Shown in pieces: positions 9,018-19,299 of a DNA stretch of 64,000 bases. The notes below the pieces were generated by a model. That model was not told the DNA's origin. It was given only the letters and a program-made list of their open reading frames with translations, and ran no database searches. This stretch comes from Klebsiella spallanzanii (GTDB lineage: Bacteria; Pseudomonadota; Gammaproteobacteria; Enterobacterales; Enterobacteriaceae), in NCBI RefSeq assembly GCF_902158555.1, contig NZ_CABGGS010000005.1, positions 62,001 to 126,000 of the forward strand. The letters are read 5' to 3'. Each line of letters opens with the position of its first letter. Position 1 is the stretch's first letter. The position numbers and the translations under genes were made by a program.

Positions 9018-10250
9018 TTACCCCTGCTCCCCCATCATCTCTTTCACCAGCTCCACGCAGCGCAGGAAGCGAGCCTCGTAATCGGCCTCTTTCACATGCA
9101 CAAAGTCTATCTCATTTTCTCTGAGTAACGACACCAGCAGCGACTGGAACTCTTTACGATCCACCGAACTGCCGAGGCTGCGCAGACCATCGGCCACCCA
9201 CGGCGTGTTGTTTTCCAGCAGAATAACCAGGTCGAAGCGGTACTCATCGATCAGCGCCTGAACGAAAGGATGCTCCCTCCCTTCATACTTCAGGCAGAAC
9301 GCCTGGGTACTCACGAAATCGGTGTCGATAAACGCCACTTTGTTGGCATACTTCACTGCAAAATCAATATACTGCGCGTGACCAAGGGCAATTTTGTCGT
9401 AGTCAGAATATTGCAGCGCAATCTCATCGCCACCAAGGTGCGAAAACACATAATCACGGCCATATTCCCAGGCGCTGGTGGTATTAAAGATATTGGATAG
9501 CTTATTCACTAGCGTCGATTTACCGCTCGACTCGCCGCCGAGAATCGCTACCGTGCGCACGAAAAACGGCTTCACCTCGGTAGGAATATATTCCCAATAG
9601 CGGAACGGGTTTTCACGAATCTGACCGCCGCTGATGCTCATAAAGGTCCGTTTAGGATCGATAAGCACGGTTTCAATACCCAGATGCTCCAGATACTGCG
9701 GCGCATCGCCCTCTTCTGAGGTGTAGATCCAGTTTGGTTCAATGCCTTTCTCGCTCATAAAAGCGCGGATCCCACGGCTCCAGACATCCCAGCCGTGCGG
9801 ATAAGGCTCCATACCTTCTTCGTTGAAAGCATGAATGCGAATATTTTTCTGATACTTAAAGGTTTGTAGCAACCAGCGCAGGCGATCGGGGACGGTCGGC
9901 TGCTGCGACATCGCGCTCTTTTCAAACAGTTCACGGTCGCGGGGATCGTCGTAACCCATGATGATATGCAGTTCATCCACCTGGCTACAGGCGCGCTGAA
10001 TCAAATAGATATGCCCGGTGTGCAGCGGATAAAACTTGCCAAAAACCACGCCCACGCTTTTTTGCCGACGCGGAAATTCCAGCCCCAAAAACCGGTGCAG
10101 CGCTTCCAGCTTCTGCGCGCTCGGGCTTTTAATTTTGGCGTTCAGCAGTTGGCTCAAATAGCCTTTTGTCATCCCGCTGGCGTCCGCCACCTGCTGTAGC
10201 GTACAGCCCTTCTGCTTAATGGCGCTTTTTAAATAGTCAAATGACGACAT
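9018..10250 (-). CDS. nadR: Trifunctional NAD regulator/NMN adenylyltransferase/ribosylnicotinamide kinase NadR
   Basis: 410 residues in three modules. Residues 1-60 are a Cro/XRE-type helix-turn-helix (CTLQQVADASGMTKGYLSQL) that represses nadB, nadA and pncB. Residues 64-225 are the NMN adenylyltransferase core, with GKFYPLHTGHIYL and the ISGGQIRENP motif. Residues from about 235 are the ribosylnicotinamide kinase, with P-loop GGESSGKST. Coupled to PnuC it drives nicotinamide riboside uptake. It is co-directional with radA, 29 bases away. Confidence 0.97.
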   Translation of the reverse strand: MSSFDYLKSAIKQKGCTLQQVADASGMTKGYLSQLLNAKIKSPSAQKLEALHRFLGLEFPRRQKSVGVVFGKFYPLHTGHIYLIQRACSQVDELHIIMGYDDPRDRELFEKSAMSQQPTVPDRLRWLLQTFKYQKNIRIHAFNEEGMEPYPHGWDVWSRGIRAFMSEKGIEPNWIYTSEEGDAPQYLEHLGIETVLIDPKRTFMSISGGQIRENPFRYWEYIPTEVKPFFVRTVAILGGESSGKSTLVNKLSNIFNTTSAWEYGRDYVFSHLGGDEIALQYSDYDKIALGHAQYIDFAVKYANKVAFIDTDFVSTQAFCLKYEGREHPFVQALIDEYRFDLVILLENNTPWVADGLRSLGSSVDRKEFQSLLVSLLRENEIDFVHVKEADYEARFLRCVELVKEMMGEQG

Positions 10251-10279
10251 AGCGAGTCTCCTTTTAACTTATTATATGT

Positions 10280-11662
10280 CTATAAGTCGTCAAAGACGCT
10301 AAGTGCGTCTGCAAGCTTCTTCACGCCAAAGATTTGCATCCCTTCCGGCGCTTTTTTCGGCACGTTGGCCGCCGGAACAATAGCCCGACGGAAACCATGT
10401 TTAGCCGCTTCTGAGATACGCTCCTGGCCGCTCGGCACCGGACGGATTTCGCCTGCCAGCCCGACTTCGCCGAAGACCACCAGATCCTGCGGTAGCGGTC
10501 GGTCGCGCAAGCTGGAAACCATCGCCAGCAGCAGCGCCAGATCGGCGCTGGTCTCGGTAACCTTCACCCCGCCGACAACGTTGACGAACACGTCCTGATC
10601 GGCCATCTGCAGGCCGCCGTGACGGTGCAACACCGCCAGCAGGATGGCCAGACGGTTTTGCTCCAGCCCCACCGCCACGCGGCGCGGGTTGGACATCATC
10701 GAGTGATCGACAAGCGCCTGGATCTCCACCAGCAGCGGGCGAGTACCTTCCCAGACCACCATCACCGAACTACCGGACGTGACTTCATCCCCGCGGCTCA
10801 GGAAAATGGCCGATGGGTTGCTAATCTCACGCAGCCCCTGCTCGGTCATGGCGAATACGCCCAGCTCATTAACTGCGCCGAAGCGGTTTTTATGGCTGCG
10901 CAGGGTACGAAAACGTGAATCGGCGTCACCGTCGAGCAACACAGAGCAGTCGATACAGTGCTCCAGCACTTTCGGCCCGGCCAGCGAACCATCTTTGGTG
11001 ACGTGACCGACCATGACGATAGCCACGCCACGGGTCTTGGCAAAACGCGTTAAATAGGCCGCCGTTTCGCGCACCTGGGCCACGCTGCCCGGCGACGACT
11101 GGACGTCGGCCATATGCATCACCTGGATAGAGTCGATAACCATTAGCTGCGGCTTTTCTTCGTCAGCAATCTGGCAAATCTGCTCAATACTGGTTTCTGA
11201 CAGCATATTGAGATTGGCGGTCGGCAGCCCTAAACGATGGGCGCGCATCGCCACCTGCTGCAGCGACTCTTCCCCGGTGACGTACAGCGTTTTCATGCCT
11301 TCAGACAGCTTACACAGGGTTTGCAGCAGCAGCGTCGACTTACCTGCGCCTGGATTGCCGCCGATCAGAATCGCGCTCCCCGGCACCACGCCGCCGCCGA
11401 GCACGCGGTCAAACTCTTTAAAGCCGGTGGAAAAACGCGGCAGTGCTTCCAGGCTTATCTCCGAGAGCTTCTGCACTTTCGATACCCCAGCATTACCGGC
11501 GTACCCTGACAGACGCTCGTTTCTCGCCACCTGCGGCGAAGCGGCGATGCGCATCTCGGTGATCGTATTCCATGCATGACAGGCGCTGCACTGCCCCTGC
11601 CAGCGCGGATAATCCGCACCACACTCATTACAGACAAATGCGCGTTTTGGAGCTTTCGCCAC
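10280..11662 (-). CDS. radA: DNA repair protein RadA
   Basis: 460 residues. An N-terminal four-cysteine zinc finger (CNECGADYPRWQGQCSACHAW) is followed by a RecA-like ATPase with Walker A GGNPGAGKST near residue 100 and the RadA-specific KNRFG motif (HKNRFGAVNELG). The C-terminal Lon-like domain (about 300-460) forms the hexamer. RadA promotes branch migration and recombination-intermediate processing. It lies nine bases after serB on the same strand, giving a serB-radA-nadR block as in other enterics. Confidence 0.97.
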   Translation of the reverse strand: MAKAPKRAFVCNECGADYPRWQGQCSACHAWNTITEMRIAASPQVARNERLSGYAGNAGVSKVQKLSEISLEALPRFSTGFKEFDRVLGGGVVPGSAILIGGNPGAGKSTLLLQTLCKLSEGMKTLYVTGEESLQQVAMRAHRLGLPTANLNMLSETSIEQICQIADEEKPQLMVIDSIQVMHMADVQSSPGSVAQVRETAAYLTRFAKTRGVAIVMVGHVTKDGSLAGPKVLEHCIDCSVLLDGDADSRFRTLRSHKNRFGAVNELGVFAMTEQGLREISNPSAIFLSRGDEVTSGSSVMVVWEGTRPLLVEIQALVDHSMMSNPRRVAVGLEQNRLAILLAVLHRHGGLQMADQDVFVNVVGGVKVTETSADLALLLAMVSSLRDRPLPQDLVVFGEVGLAGEIRPVPSGQERISEAAKHGFRRAIVPAANVPKKAPEGMQIFGVKKLADALSVFDDL

Positions 11663-11671
11663 GTTAACCTC

Positions 11672-12643
11672 TTACTTTTGATTCATGCTGCCGGAGAGAA
11701 TACAGAATACCCCCATCAGGTCAGCGTGGCGGATTGTCACCTCCGCCAGTTCATTAACTTTTGGTTTGGCATGATAGGCGATACCGAGGCCCGCCGCTTT
11801 AATCATCGGCAGATCGTTAGCGCCGTCGCCAATCGCGACGGTCTGCGCGGGCGGGATCTCATACTTTTCCGCCAGTTTGCGCAGCGTATTGGCTTTATAT
11901 TTCGCATCGACGATATCGCCAATGACGTTACCGGTCAGCTTACCATCCATAATCTCCAGCTCGTTGGCGAACACCGCGTCGAGATGCAGCTTGTCCCGCA
12001 GGTACTCGGCAAAGAAGGTAAATCCACCGGAGGCAATCGCCACTTTCCAGCCGAGCGTTTCCAGCTTGAGAACCAGCTGCGTCAGTCCTGGCATCAGCGG
12101 CAGCGTTTCGCGCACCTGCAGCAGAATATTGGCATCGGCATCTTTCAGCGTCGCCACCCGCTGACGCAGGCTGGCGGTAAAATCGAGTTCGCCGCGCATC
12201 GCCCGCTCGGTGACTTCAGAGACCAGCTCGCCGGTACCGGCCAGTTTAGCGATTTCATCAATGCATTCGATCTGAATCGCCGTCGAGTCCATATCCATAA
12301 CCAACAAGCCCGGCGTACGCAAATGTGGAATTTTACCCAGCGGCGCAACATCCAGCCCGGCCTCATGGGCCAGACGGGTCGCCCGCAGCGTTAGCGAACC
12401 GGCCAGACGAATCACCTGATAGTCATCAACCGCCCAGGAGGCAACGATAACCAGGGCCGCGCCCAGCTCACGCTGCCACTCGGTCAGGCGACGCTTGTTA
12501 AGACCGCGACCATACAGCAGCCAGCCGCTGCGTCCGGCATGATAATCCAACGGCATAACCTCATCACCGCTCAGGGAAAGCGGCAATCCAGGCCACAGGG
12601 AAACATCTTCAGGCAGGTCGCACCAGGTCAAACTGTTTGGCAT
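11672..12643 (-). CDS. serB: Phosphoserine phosphatase SerB
   Basis: 323 residues. The final step of serine synthesis: phosphoserine + H2O to serine + phosphate. HAD fold with nucleophile motif DMDSTAIQIECIDE near residue 115, the ASGGFTFFAEYL motif II and GDGANDLPMI motif IV. The N-terminal 110 residues form the usual regulatory domain. The ATG at 12643 is chosen; an in-frame GTG one codon upstream would add a single residue. It diverges from ytjB across about 100 bases. Confidence 0.97.
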   Translation of the reverse strand: MPNSLTWCDLPEDVSLWPGLPLSLSGDEVMPLDYHAGRSGWLLYGRGLNKRRLTEWQRELGAALVIVASWAVDDYQVIRLAGSLTLRATRLAHEAGLDVAPLGKIPHLRTPGLLVMDMDSTAIQIECIDEIAKLAGTGELVSEVTERAMRGELDFTASLRQRVATLKDADANILLQVRETLPLMPGLTQLVLKLETLGWKVAIASGGFTFFAEYLRDKLHLDAVFANELEIMDGKLTGNVIGDIVDAKYKANTLRKLAEKYEIPPAQTVAIGDGANDLPMIKAAGLGIAYHAKPKVNELAEVTIRHADLMGVFCILSGSMNQK

Positions 12644-12747
12644 CACGGCTCCACATCACTTCATTCAGGCGAGGAAAATAACGCATGAGGCTACCTTGTA
12701 ACCAGCGCTTCTGGCAACATTAAGCTGCAAATTTTCAAAGGTGGAAT

Positions 12748-13380
12748 ATGGTACGCGCAAAACTCAAATTCCGACTGCACCGTGCGGTAATTGTTCTGAT
12801 CTGTCTCGCGCTCCTCGTCGCCCTAATGCAAGGCGCCTCGTGGTTCAGCCAGAACAGTCAAAAGCAGCGCAACCCGCAGTTAGAAGAACTAGCCCGCACG
12901 CTGGCACAGCAGGTTACGCTAAACCTGGCACCGCTGATGCGCAGCGAAACGCCCGATGAAAAACGGATTAGCCAACTGCTGGAACAGCTTACGCACAAAA
13001 GTCGCATACTGGACGCCGGCGTTTATGACGAGCAAGGCGACCTGGTGGCGCGTTCAGGCGAAAGCATCGAGGTACGCGACCGGCTGGCGCTGGACGGTAA
13101 AAAAGCGGGCGGTTATTTCAACCAGCAAATCGTCGAGCCTATCCAGGGTAAAAATGGCCCTCTGGGCTACCTGCGCCTGACGCTGGATACCCACACGTTA
13201 GCCACCGAAGCGCAGCAGGTCGATAATACCACCAATATCTTGCGCCTGATGCTGCTGCTCTCGCTGGCCATCGGCGTCGTGCTGACACGCACTCTGCTGC
13301 AGGGGAAACGCACCCGCTGGCAGCAATCCCCTTTCCTGCTCACCGCCAATAAGCCGGTGCAGGATGAAGATAAAGATTAA
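12748..13380 (+). CDS. ytjB: Membrane protein YtjB (Smp family)
   Basis: 210 residues. A transmembrane helix near residues 14-30 ([19 protein letters not shown]) is followed by a periplasmic domain with a PAS/sensor-like central part ([17 protein letters not shown]) and a second helix near 175-195. This is the topology of a receptor without a signalling output. It is known as Smp/YtjB next to serB in enterics, with no established function. It is co-transcribed with lplA, whose ATG lies 20 bases after the ytjB stop. Confidence 0.92.
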   Translation: MVRAKLKFRLHRAVIVLICLALLVALMQGASWFSQNSQKQRNPQLEELARTLAQQVTLNLAPLMRSETPDEKRISQLLEQLTHKSRILDAGVYDEQGDLVARSGESIEVRDRLALDGKKAGGYFNQQIVEPIQGKNGPLGYLRLTLDTHTLATEAQQVDNTTNILRLMLLLSLAIGVVLTRTLLQGKRTRWQQSPFLLTANKPVQDEDKD

Positions 13381-13399
13381 TCAGAATAAGGAAATCGCT

Positions 13400-14416
13400 A
13401 TGTCCACGCTGCGACTGCTGCTCTCCGACTCTTACGATCCGTGGTTCAACCTGGCGGTTGAAGAGTCGATTTTTCGCCAGATGCCCGCCACGCAGCGGGT
13501 ACTGTTTTTGTGGCGCAATGCCGATACGGTGGTTATCGGTCGCGCGCAAAACCCGTGGAAAGAGTGCAACACCCGGCGCATGGAAGAGGACAACGTGCGC
13601 CTGGCGCGTCGCAGCAGCGGCGGCGGCGCGGTCTTCCACGATCTGGGTAATACCTGCTTCACCTTTATGGCCGGAAAGCCGGAGTACGATAAAACGATTT
13701 CCACCGATATCGTCCTGACGGCGCTGAATGCTCTGGGCGTTACGGCAGAAGCCTCGGGGCGCAACGATCTGGTGGTGAAAACCAGTGAAGGCGATCGCAA
13801 AGTCTCCGGTTCCGCCTATCGCGAAACAATGGATCGCGGCTTCCACCACGGTACGCTGCTGCTGAACGCGGATTTAAGCCGCCTGGCTAACTACCTCAAC
13901 CCCGACAAGAAAAAGCTACAGGCAAAAGGGATCACCTCCGTACGCGGGCGCGTGGCGAACCTGGTTGAACTGCTTCCAGGCATCACCCACCAGCAGGTTT
14001 GCGAGGCGATTCAGGAGGCATTCTTTGCCCATTACGGCGAACGCGTTGAGGCCGAGGTTATCTCTCCTGAGAAAATGCCGGATCTGCCGAATTTTGCCGA
14101 TACCTTTGCCCGTCAGAGCAGCTGGGAATGGAACTTTGGCCAGGCCCCGGCATTCACCCATATGCTGGATGAACGTTTTACCTGGGGTGGCGTAGAGCTG
14201 CATTTCGACGTCGAGAAAGGCCATATCACGCGGACTCAGGTCTTTACTGACAGCCTGAACCCGGCCCCGCTGGAAGCGCTGGCCGCCCGATTGCAGGGCT
14301 GCCTGTATCGCGCAGATAGGCTGCAGCAGGAGTGCGATGCATTATTAGGGGATTTCCCGGAGCAGGAGAAGGAGCTGCGGGAACTATCGGCGTGGATTGC
14401 CGGGGCGGTGCGGTAA
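13400..14416 (+). CDS. lplA: Lipoate-protein ligase A
   Basis: 338 residues. Activates free lipoate with ATP and transfers it to lipoyl domains of PDH, OGDH and GcvH. Motifs seen: [15 protein letters not shown] (residues about 70-84), the KVSGSAYRE lysine-containing lipoyl-AMP site near 133, and the C-terminal accessory domain. The start at 13400 is supported by TAAGGAAA seven bases upstream; an in-frame ATG at 13364 inside ytjB would add 12 residues absent from the family. Confidence 0.97.
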   Translation: MSTLRLLLSDSYDPWFNLAVEESIFRQMPATQRVLFLWRNADTVVIGRAQNPWKECNTRRMEEDNVRLARRSSGGGAVFHDLGNTCFTFMAGKPEYDKTISTDIVLTALNALGVTAEASGRNDLVVKTSEGDRKVSGSAYRETMDRGFHHGTLLLNADLSRLANYLNPDKKKLQAKGITSVRGRVANLVELLPGITHQQVCEAIQEAFFAHYGERVEAEVISPEKMPDLPNFADTFARQSSWEWNFGQAPAFTHMLDERFTWGGVELHFDVEKGHITRTQVFTDSLNPAPLEALAARLQGCLYRADRLQQECDALLGDFPEQEKELRELSAWIAGAVR

Positions 14417-14447
14417 AAAAAGCCCGCTGGCGCTGCGCTTAGCGGGC
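14415..14447 (-). terminator. Terminator of the deo operon
   Basis: Read on the minus strand, GCCCGCT and AGCGGGC arms close a GC-rich loop and are followed by seven T. It lies beyond the deoD stop and overlaps the lplA stop, so it also limits readthrough from lplA. Confidence 0.75.
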
Positions 14448-14457
14448 CTACTAAACC

Positions 14458-14489
14458 GTAGGCCGGGTCAGGCAAAACCGCCACCCGGC
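14458..14489. repeat. REP-type palindromic unit after deoD
   Basis: Imperfect palindrome GCCGGGTCAGGC...GCCACCCGGC with a central mismatch bulge, as in enterobacterial REP units. It sits in the 3' region of the deoD message, where such units commonly protect mRNA from 3' exonucleases. Confidence 0.7.
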
Positions 14490-14499
14490 ACAACGGCTC

Positions 14500-15222
14500 T
14501 TACTCTTTATCGCCCAGCAGAACGGATTCCAGCGCGATTTTGATCATATCGTTGAAGGTCGTCTGACGCTCAGCAGCAGTGGTCTGCTCGTGGGTACGGA
14601 TATGGTCAGATACGGTACAGATGGTCAGCGCTTTCGCACCGAACTCCGCTGCAACGCCGTAGATACCGGCTGCTTCCATTTCCACGCCCAGGATGCCGTA
14701 TTTTTCCATCACGTCGAACATTTCGCCGCCGTCCGGTGCATAGAACAGGTCAGCAGAGAAGATGTTACCTACACGAGCGTCAACGCCCAGCGCTTTTGCC
14801 GCGTCAACGGCATTACGCACCATGCCAAAGTCAGCAATCGCCGCAAAGTCGTGGTCTTTAAAACGCATACGGTTAACTTTAGAGTCGGTGCAGGCCCCCA
14901 TGCCGATAACCACATCGCGCAGCTTAACGTCCATACGCACGGCACCGCAGGAGCCCACGCGGATGATTTTTTTAACGCCAAAGTCGGTGATCAGCTCTTT
15001 CGCGTAAATGGAGCAGGACGGGATACCCATGCCGTGACCCATAACGGAAATTTTGCGGCCCTTATAGGTGCCGGTAAAACCCAGCATGCCGCGAACGTTG
15101 TTCACTTCACGCACGTCTTCAAGGAAAGTTTCTGCAATGTGCTTCGCGCGCAGCGGGTCGCCCGGCATCAATACGACGTCAGCGAAATCGCCCATTTCTG
15201 CGTTAATGTGTGGAGTAGCCAT
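14500..15222 (-). CDS. deoD: Purine nucleoside phosphorylase DeoD
   Basis: 240 residues, one longer than the Escherichia enzyme because of a glycine insertion in APDGGEMFD. It reversibly phosphorolyses purine (deoxy)ribonucleosides. The motif [16 protein letters not shown], the phosphate-site RVGSCGAV and [11 protein letters not shown] place it in the hexameric type II PNP family. It is the last gene of deoCABD, separated from deoB by a REP unit. Confidence 0.97.
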   Translation of the reverse strand: MATPHINAEMGDFADVVLMPGDPLRAKHIAETFLEDVREVNNVRGMLGFTGTYKGRKISVMGHGMGIPSCSIYAKELITDFGVKKIIRVGSCGAVRMDVKLRDVVIGMGACTDSKVNRMRFKDHDFAAIADFGMVRNAVDAAKALGVDARVGNIFSADLFYAPDGGEMFDVMEKYGILGVEMEAAGIYGVAAEFGAKALTICTVSDHIRTHEQTTAAERQTTFNDMIKIALESVLLGDKE

Positions 15223-15245
15223 CGTTATATCCTTCTGAATGGTTT

Positions 15246-15280
15246 TGCCTGATGGCGGCTACGCCTTTATCAGGCCTACA
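15246..15280. repeat. REP unit between deoB and deoD
   Basis: GCCTGATGGCGGCTACGCC and its imperfect complement TTATCAGGCC form a classic REP palindrome. A second small hairpin (GCCCGGTGAG...CTCACCGGGC) follows directly, so this may be a composite element that shapes deoD expression relative to the upstream genes. Confidence 0.8.
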
Positions 15281-15316
15281 AAAAGGCCCGGTGAGATGCG
15301 CTCACCGGGCAAATAA

Positions 15317-16576
<1,260 letters not shown>

Positions 16577-16592
16577 TCAGATCAGTATATAA

Positions 16593-17915
16593 CTATTCGG
16601 TGATACGACGATAGACCGTCGGCGTAATTTCAGGCGCTTTATCGTCGAGTTTAATGGCCGCTTTGACTGCTCTGGCGGCTTCCTGCCAGCTGTTTTCATC
16701 TTTCGCATGGATAACCGCCAGCGGCTGCTGGGCGTCAACGCACGCGCCAAGACGAACCACATCGGTGAAACCGACGCTGTAATCAATCAGATCCGATGCC
16801 TGACGGCGACCGCCGCCCATCGACACTACCGCCATGCCCAGCGCGCGGGTGTCCATCTCTGCGACAAAGCCTTCGCCCTCGGCATAGATCGCTTTGCTCA
16901 GCATCGCGCTCGGTAAGTACTTATCGTAGTTTTCCACGAAATCGTTCGGCCCTTTTTGCGCCGCCACCATGCGGCCGAAGACGTCTGCGGCTTTACCGTT
17001 ATCCAGAACCGCCTGCAGTTTCGCCCGCGCATCGGCGTCGTTTTCCGCCAGTTTGCCGGAAATTAACATCTCAACGCACAGCGCCATCGTCACATCAAAC
17101 AGGCGCGGATTGCGATACTCGCCGGTGAGGAACTGCACCGCTTCGCGCACTTCCACTGCGTTACCGGCGCTGGAAGCCAGCACCTGATTCATATCGGTCA
17201 GCAATGCAGTAGTACGCACGCCAGCACCGTTGGAGACGCCCACGATCGCTTCAGCCAGTGCAGCGGAAAGCTCATAGGTCGGCATAAATGCTCCGCTGCC
17301 AACTTTGACATCCATCACCAGCGCATCCAGCCCTTCCGCCAGCTTTTTCGCCAAAATAGAAGCCGTGATCAGCGGGATAGAGTCTACCGTCGCAGTAATA
17401 TCACGGGTGGCATAGAAACGTTTATCGGCCGGCGCCAAAGAGCTGGTCTGCCCTATAATCGCCACGCCGACGTCTTTAATAATTTCGCGGAAGCGGCTGT
17501 CGTCCGGGAAGATATCAAACCCAGGAATGGCTTCCAGTTTATCAAGCGTACCACCGGTATGACCAAGGCCGCGCCCGGAGATCATCGGAACATAGCCGCC
17601 GCAGGCCGCAACCATTGGGCCCAGCATTAGCGAAGTCACATCGCCAACGCCGCCGGTAGAGTGTTTATCGACGATTGGGCCGTTAAGGTTAAGGCTCTTC
17701 CAGTCCAGAACGGTTCCTGAATCCCGCATCGCCATGGTCAGCGAAACGCGTTCCGGCATAGACATATCGTGGAAAAAGATGGTCATCGCCAGGGCGGCAA
17801 TCTGCCCTTCTGAAATCGTGTTATCGCGAATACCGTTGATGAAAAAACGAATTTCTTCATCGCTCAGCGCATGACCATCACGTTTTTTACGAATAATTTC
17901 TTGTGCGAGAAACAA
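16593..17915 (-). CDS. deoA: Thymidine phosphorylase DeoA
   Basis: 440 residues. Phosphorolyses thymidine and deoxyuridine to base plus deoxyribose 1-phosphate. The family signature region [19 protein letters not shown] (phosphate site) and [16 protein letters not shown] are present. It is the second gene of the operon; a 180-base interval to deoC contains a dispersed palindromic repeat, so the two genes are not tightly packed. Confidence 0.97.
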   Translation of the reverse strand: MFLAQEIIRKKRDGHALSDEEIRFFINGIRDNTISEGQIAALAMTIFFHDMSMPERVSLTMAMRDSGTVLDWKSLNLNGPIVDKHSTGGVGDVTSLMLGPMVAACGGYVPMISGRGLGHTGGTLDKLEAIPGFDIFPDDSRFREIIKDVGVAIIGQTSSLAPADKRFYATRDITATVDSIPLITASILAKKLAEGLDALVMDVKVGSGAFMPTYELSAALAEAIVGVSNGAGVRTTALLTDMNQVLASSAGNAVEVREAVQFLTGEYRNPRLFDVTMALCVEMLISGKLAENDADARAKLQAVLDNGKAADVFGRMVAAQKGPNDFVENYDKYLPSAMLSKAIYAEGEGFVAEMDTRALGMAVVSMGGGRRQASDLIDYSVGFTDVVRLGACVDAQQPLAVIHAKDENSWQEAARAVKAAIKLDDKAPEITPTVYRRITE

Positions 17916-17974
17916 GGTAACCCCCGATTAATCAGGTTAAATGCAGCGGAAACCCCACTGCAATGAATGATTAC

Positions 17975-18097
17975 TCTAAATAATTCGAGTCGCAGGAAGG
18001 CGGCAAGGGAACTCATCCCCAGGAGCTTACTACAGTAAGTGACTGGGGTGAGGGAGTGCAGCTAACGCACCTGCGGCTTGAAGTATGACGAGTAATT
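17975..18097. repeat. About 120-bp intergenic palindromic element inside the deo operon
   Basis: A long imperfect palindrome. Its centre is the hairpin CTCATCCCCAG...CTGGGGTGAG (18012-18052) with inner arms CTTACT/AGTAAG, and its ends carry AATTCGAGTCGCAGG and the matching CTGCGG...ACGAGTAATT. The right end runs into the deoC stop codon. It resembles a mobile-derived intergenic repeat dispersed in many Enterobacterales; family naming would need a database search. Confidence 0.7.
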
Positions 18098-18875
18098 AGT
18101 AGCTGCTTGCGCTCTTGCCGTCCCCGTGGCCCAGCGCTTTCAGCAGACTTGCCAGCAGGCTGGATGCGCCAAAGCGGTAGTGGCGAGAGTCGGCCCAGTC
18201 AGCGCCAAACAGTTCGTCGGCAATGGCGAGGAATTTTTGCGCATCTTCTGCGCTACGCACGCCGCCTGCCGGTTTGAAGCCGACGCTCTTCTGAACGCCC
18301 ATATCACGGATGACTTCCAGCATGATGCGCGCGCTTTCCGGCGTCGCGTTTACCGGAACTTTACCGGTAGAGGTTTTAATGAAATCCGCACCGGCTTTAA
18401 TAGAAATTTCAGAAGCCTTACGAATCAGCGCTTCTTCTTTCAGCTCACCGGTTTCGATAATCACTTTCAGCAGAACGTTTGCCGCCGCACAGGCTTCTTT
18501 ACAGGCTTTCACCAGATCAAAACCGACCTGCTCATTGCCTGCAATCAGCGCACGGTACGGGAACACCACATCGACTTCGTCGGCACCGTAAGCAATCGCC
18601 GCGCGGGTTTCCGCCAGCGCAATATCAATGTCATCGTTACCGTGCGGGAAGTTGGTCACCGTCGCAATGCGGATATCCGGGGTCCCCTGCTCGTTCAGCG
18701 TTTTACGGGCAATCGGGATAAAGCGCGGATAAATGCACACTGCGGCAGTATTACCTACCGGTGTTTTAGCCTGATGACAAAGGGCGATCACCTTTTCATT
18801 GGTGTCGTCGTCATTCAGGGTGGTCAGGTCCATCAATTTCAACGCGCGCAGGCTGCTTGCAGTTAAATCAGTCAT
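18096..18875 (-). CDS. deoC: Deoxyribose-phosphate aldolase DeoC
   Basis: 259 residues. Cleaves 2-deoxyribose 5-phosphate to acetaldehyde and glyceraldehyde 3-phosphate. Class I aldolase with Schiff-base K167 in FIKTSTGK, proton-relay K201 in VGFKPAGG and D102. It is the first gene of deoCABD, and DeoR, CytR and CRP control is expected from the sites upstream. The stop codon lies within the right end of the palindromic element. Confidence 0.97.
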   Translation of the reverse strand: MTDLTASSLRALKLMDLTTLNDDDTNEKVIALCHQAKTPVGNTAAVCIYPRFIPIARKTLNEQGTPDIRIATVTNFPHGNDDIDIALAETRAAIAYGADEVDVVFPYRALIAGNEQVGFDLVKACKEACAAANVLLKVIIETGELKEEALIRKASEISIKAGADFIKTSTGKVPVNATPESARIMLEVIRDMGVQKSVGFKPAGGVRSAEDAQKFLAIADELFGADWADSRHYRFGASSLLASLLKALGHGDGKSASSY

Positions 18876-18927
18876 TTCATACTCCGACGGCGTATTGCCG
18901 GTTTAAAGTTTGCTCACCTTGCGAATC

Positions 18928-18943
18928 TGTTACTATTGTAACA
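18928..18943. promoter_or_regulatory. DeoR operator at deoP2
   Basis: 16-bp palindrome TGTTAC-TATT-GTAACA. On the minus strand it reads TGTTACAATAGTAACA, closely like the Escherichia deo operator, and contains the probable -10 hexamer TACAAT of deoP2. Repressor binding would block the promoter. Confidence 0.85.
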
Positions 18944-18960
18944 TCCCCTCGCAGTCACAC

Positions 18961-18976
18961 TTCGATATACATCACA
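18961..18976 (-). promoter_or_regulatory. CRP site 1 of deoP2
   Basis: Minus-strand TGTGA-TGTATA-TCGAA, the same half-site pattern as the proximal CRP site of Escherichia deoP2. Its centre is about 31 bp upstream of the proposed -10 hexamer, corresponding to position about -40. CytR would bind between this and the distal CRP site. Confidence 0.8.
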
Positions 18977-19013
18977 GTTAATGAAAACTAATTACTAATT
19001 TGCATTACTATAA

Positions 19014-19029
19014 TGTGATCAAAATCACG
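19014..19029. promoter_or_regulatory. CRP site 2 of deoP2
   Basis: TGTGA-TCAAAA-TCACG is a near-consensus CRP site, centred 53 bp from CRP site 1. That is the spacing of the two CRP sites in deoP2 of Escherichia that carry the CRP-CytR-CRP complex. Confidence 0.85.
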
Positions 19030-19104
19030 CCGTAAGGTGTAATAATCCCACCTCCAGCCCAAAACTCTTTCTAAGCATAACCAGAGATTTCAGACTCGCG
19101 GCAA

Positions 19105-19120
19105 TGTTATTATTATAACA
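19105..19120. promoter_or_regulatory. Second DeoR operator (deoP1-like)
   Basis: 16-bp palindrome TGTTAT-TATT-ATAACA with the same architecture as the deoP2 operator, 177 bp upstream of it. It contains a TATAAT on the minus strand that could be the -10 of an upstream promoter. Two operators allow repression by looping. The 424-base deoC/permease interval is otherwise A/T-rich with no further gene seen. Confidence 0.75.
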
Positions 19121-19254
19121 TAACCGCACAGCACAACTCGACACGGTTGGACGCATTTTGTGCGAAACAAGATTAAAAATAGAGTTATCTATTGATAACA
19201 AATGATTTTTATATGATCCGAAAATGATGGAATTTTAACAAAAGGAAGAGAGCT

Positions 19255-19277
19255 GCCAGCAGCATGTCGCCGCTGGC
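19255..19277 (-). terminator. Hairpin after the CNT permease gene
   Basis: GCCAGC...GCTGGC arms with partly paired interior, 23 bases beyond the permease stop on the minus strand, followed by a pyrimidine-rich stretch (TCTCTTCCTTTTG). It would separate the permease transcript from the deo control region. Confidence 0.5.
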
Positions 19278-19299
19278 ATGATGTGCAGTTAACAATAAG

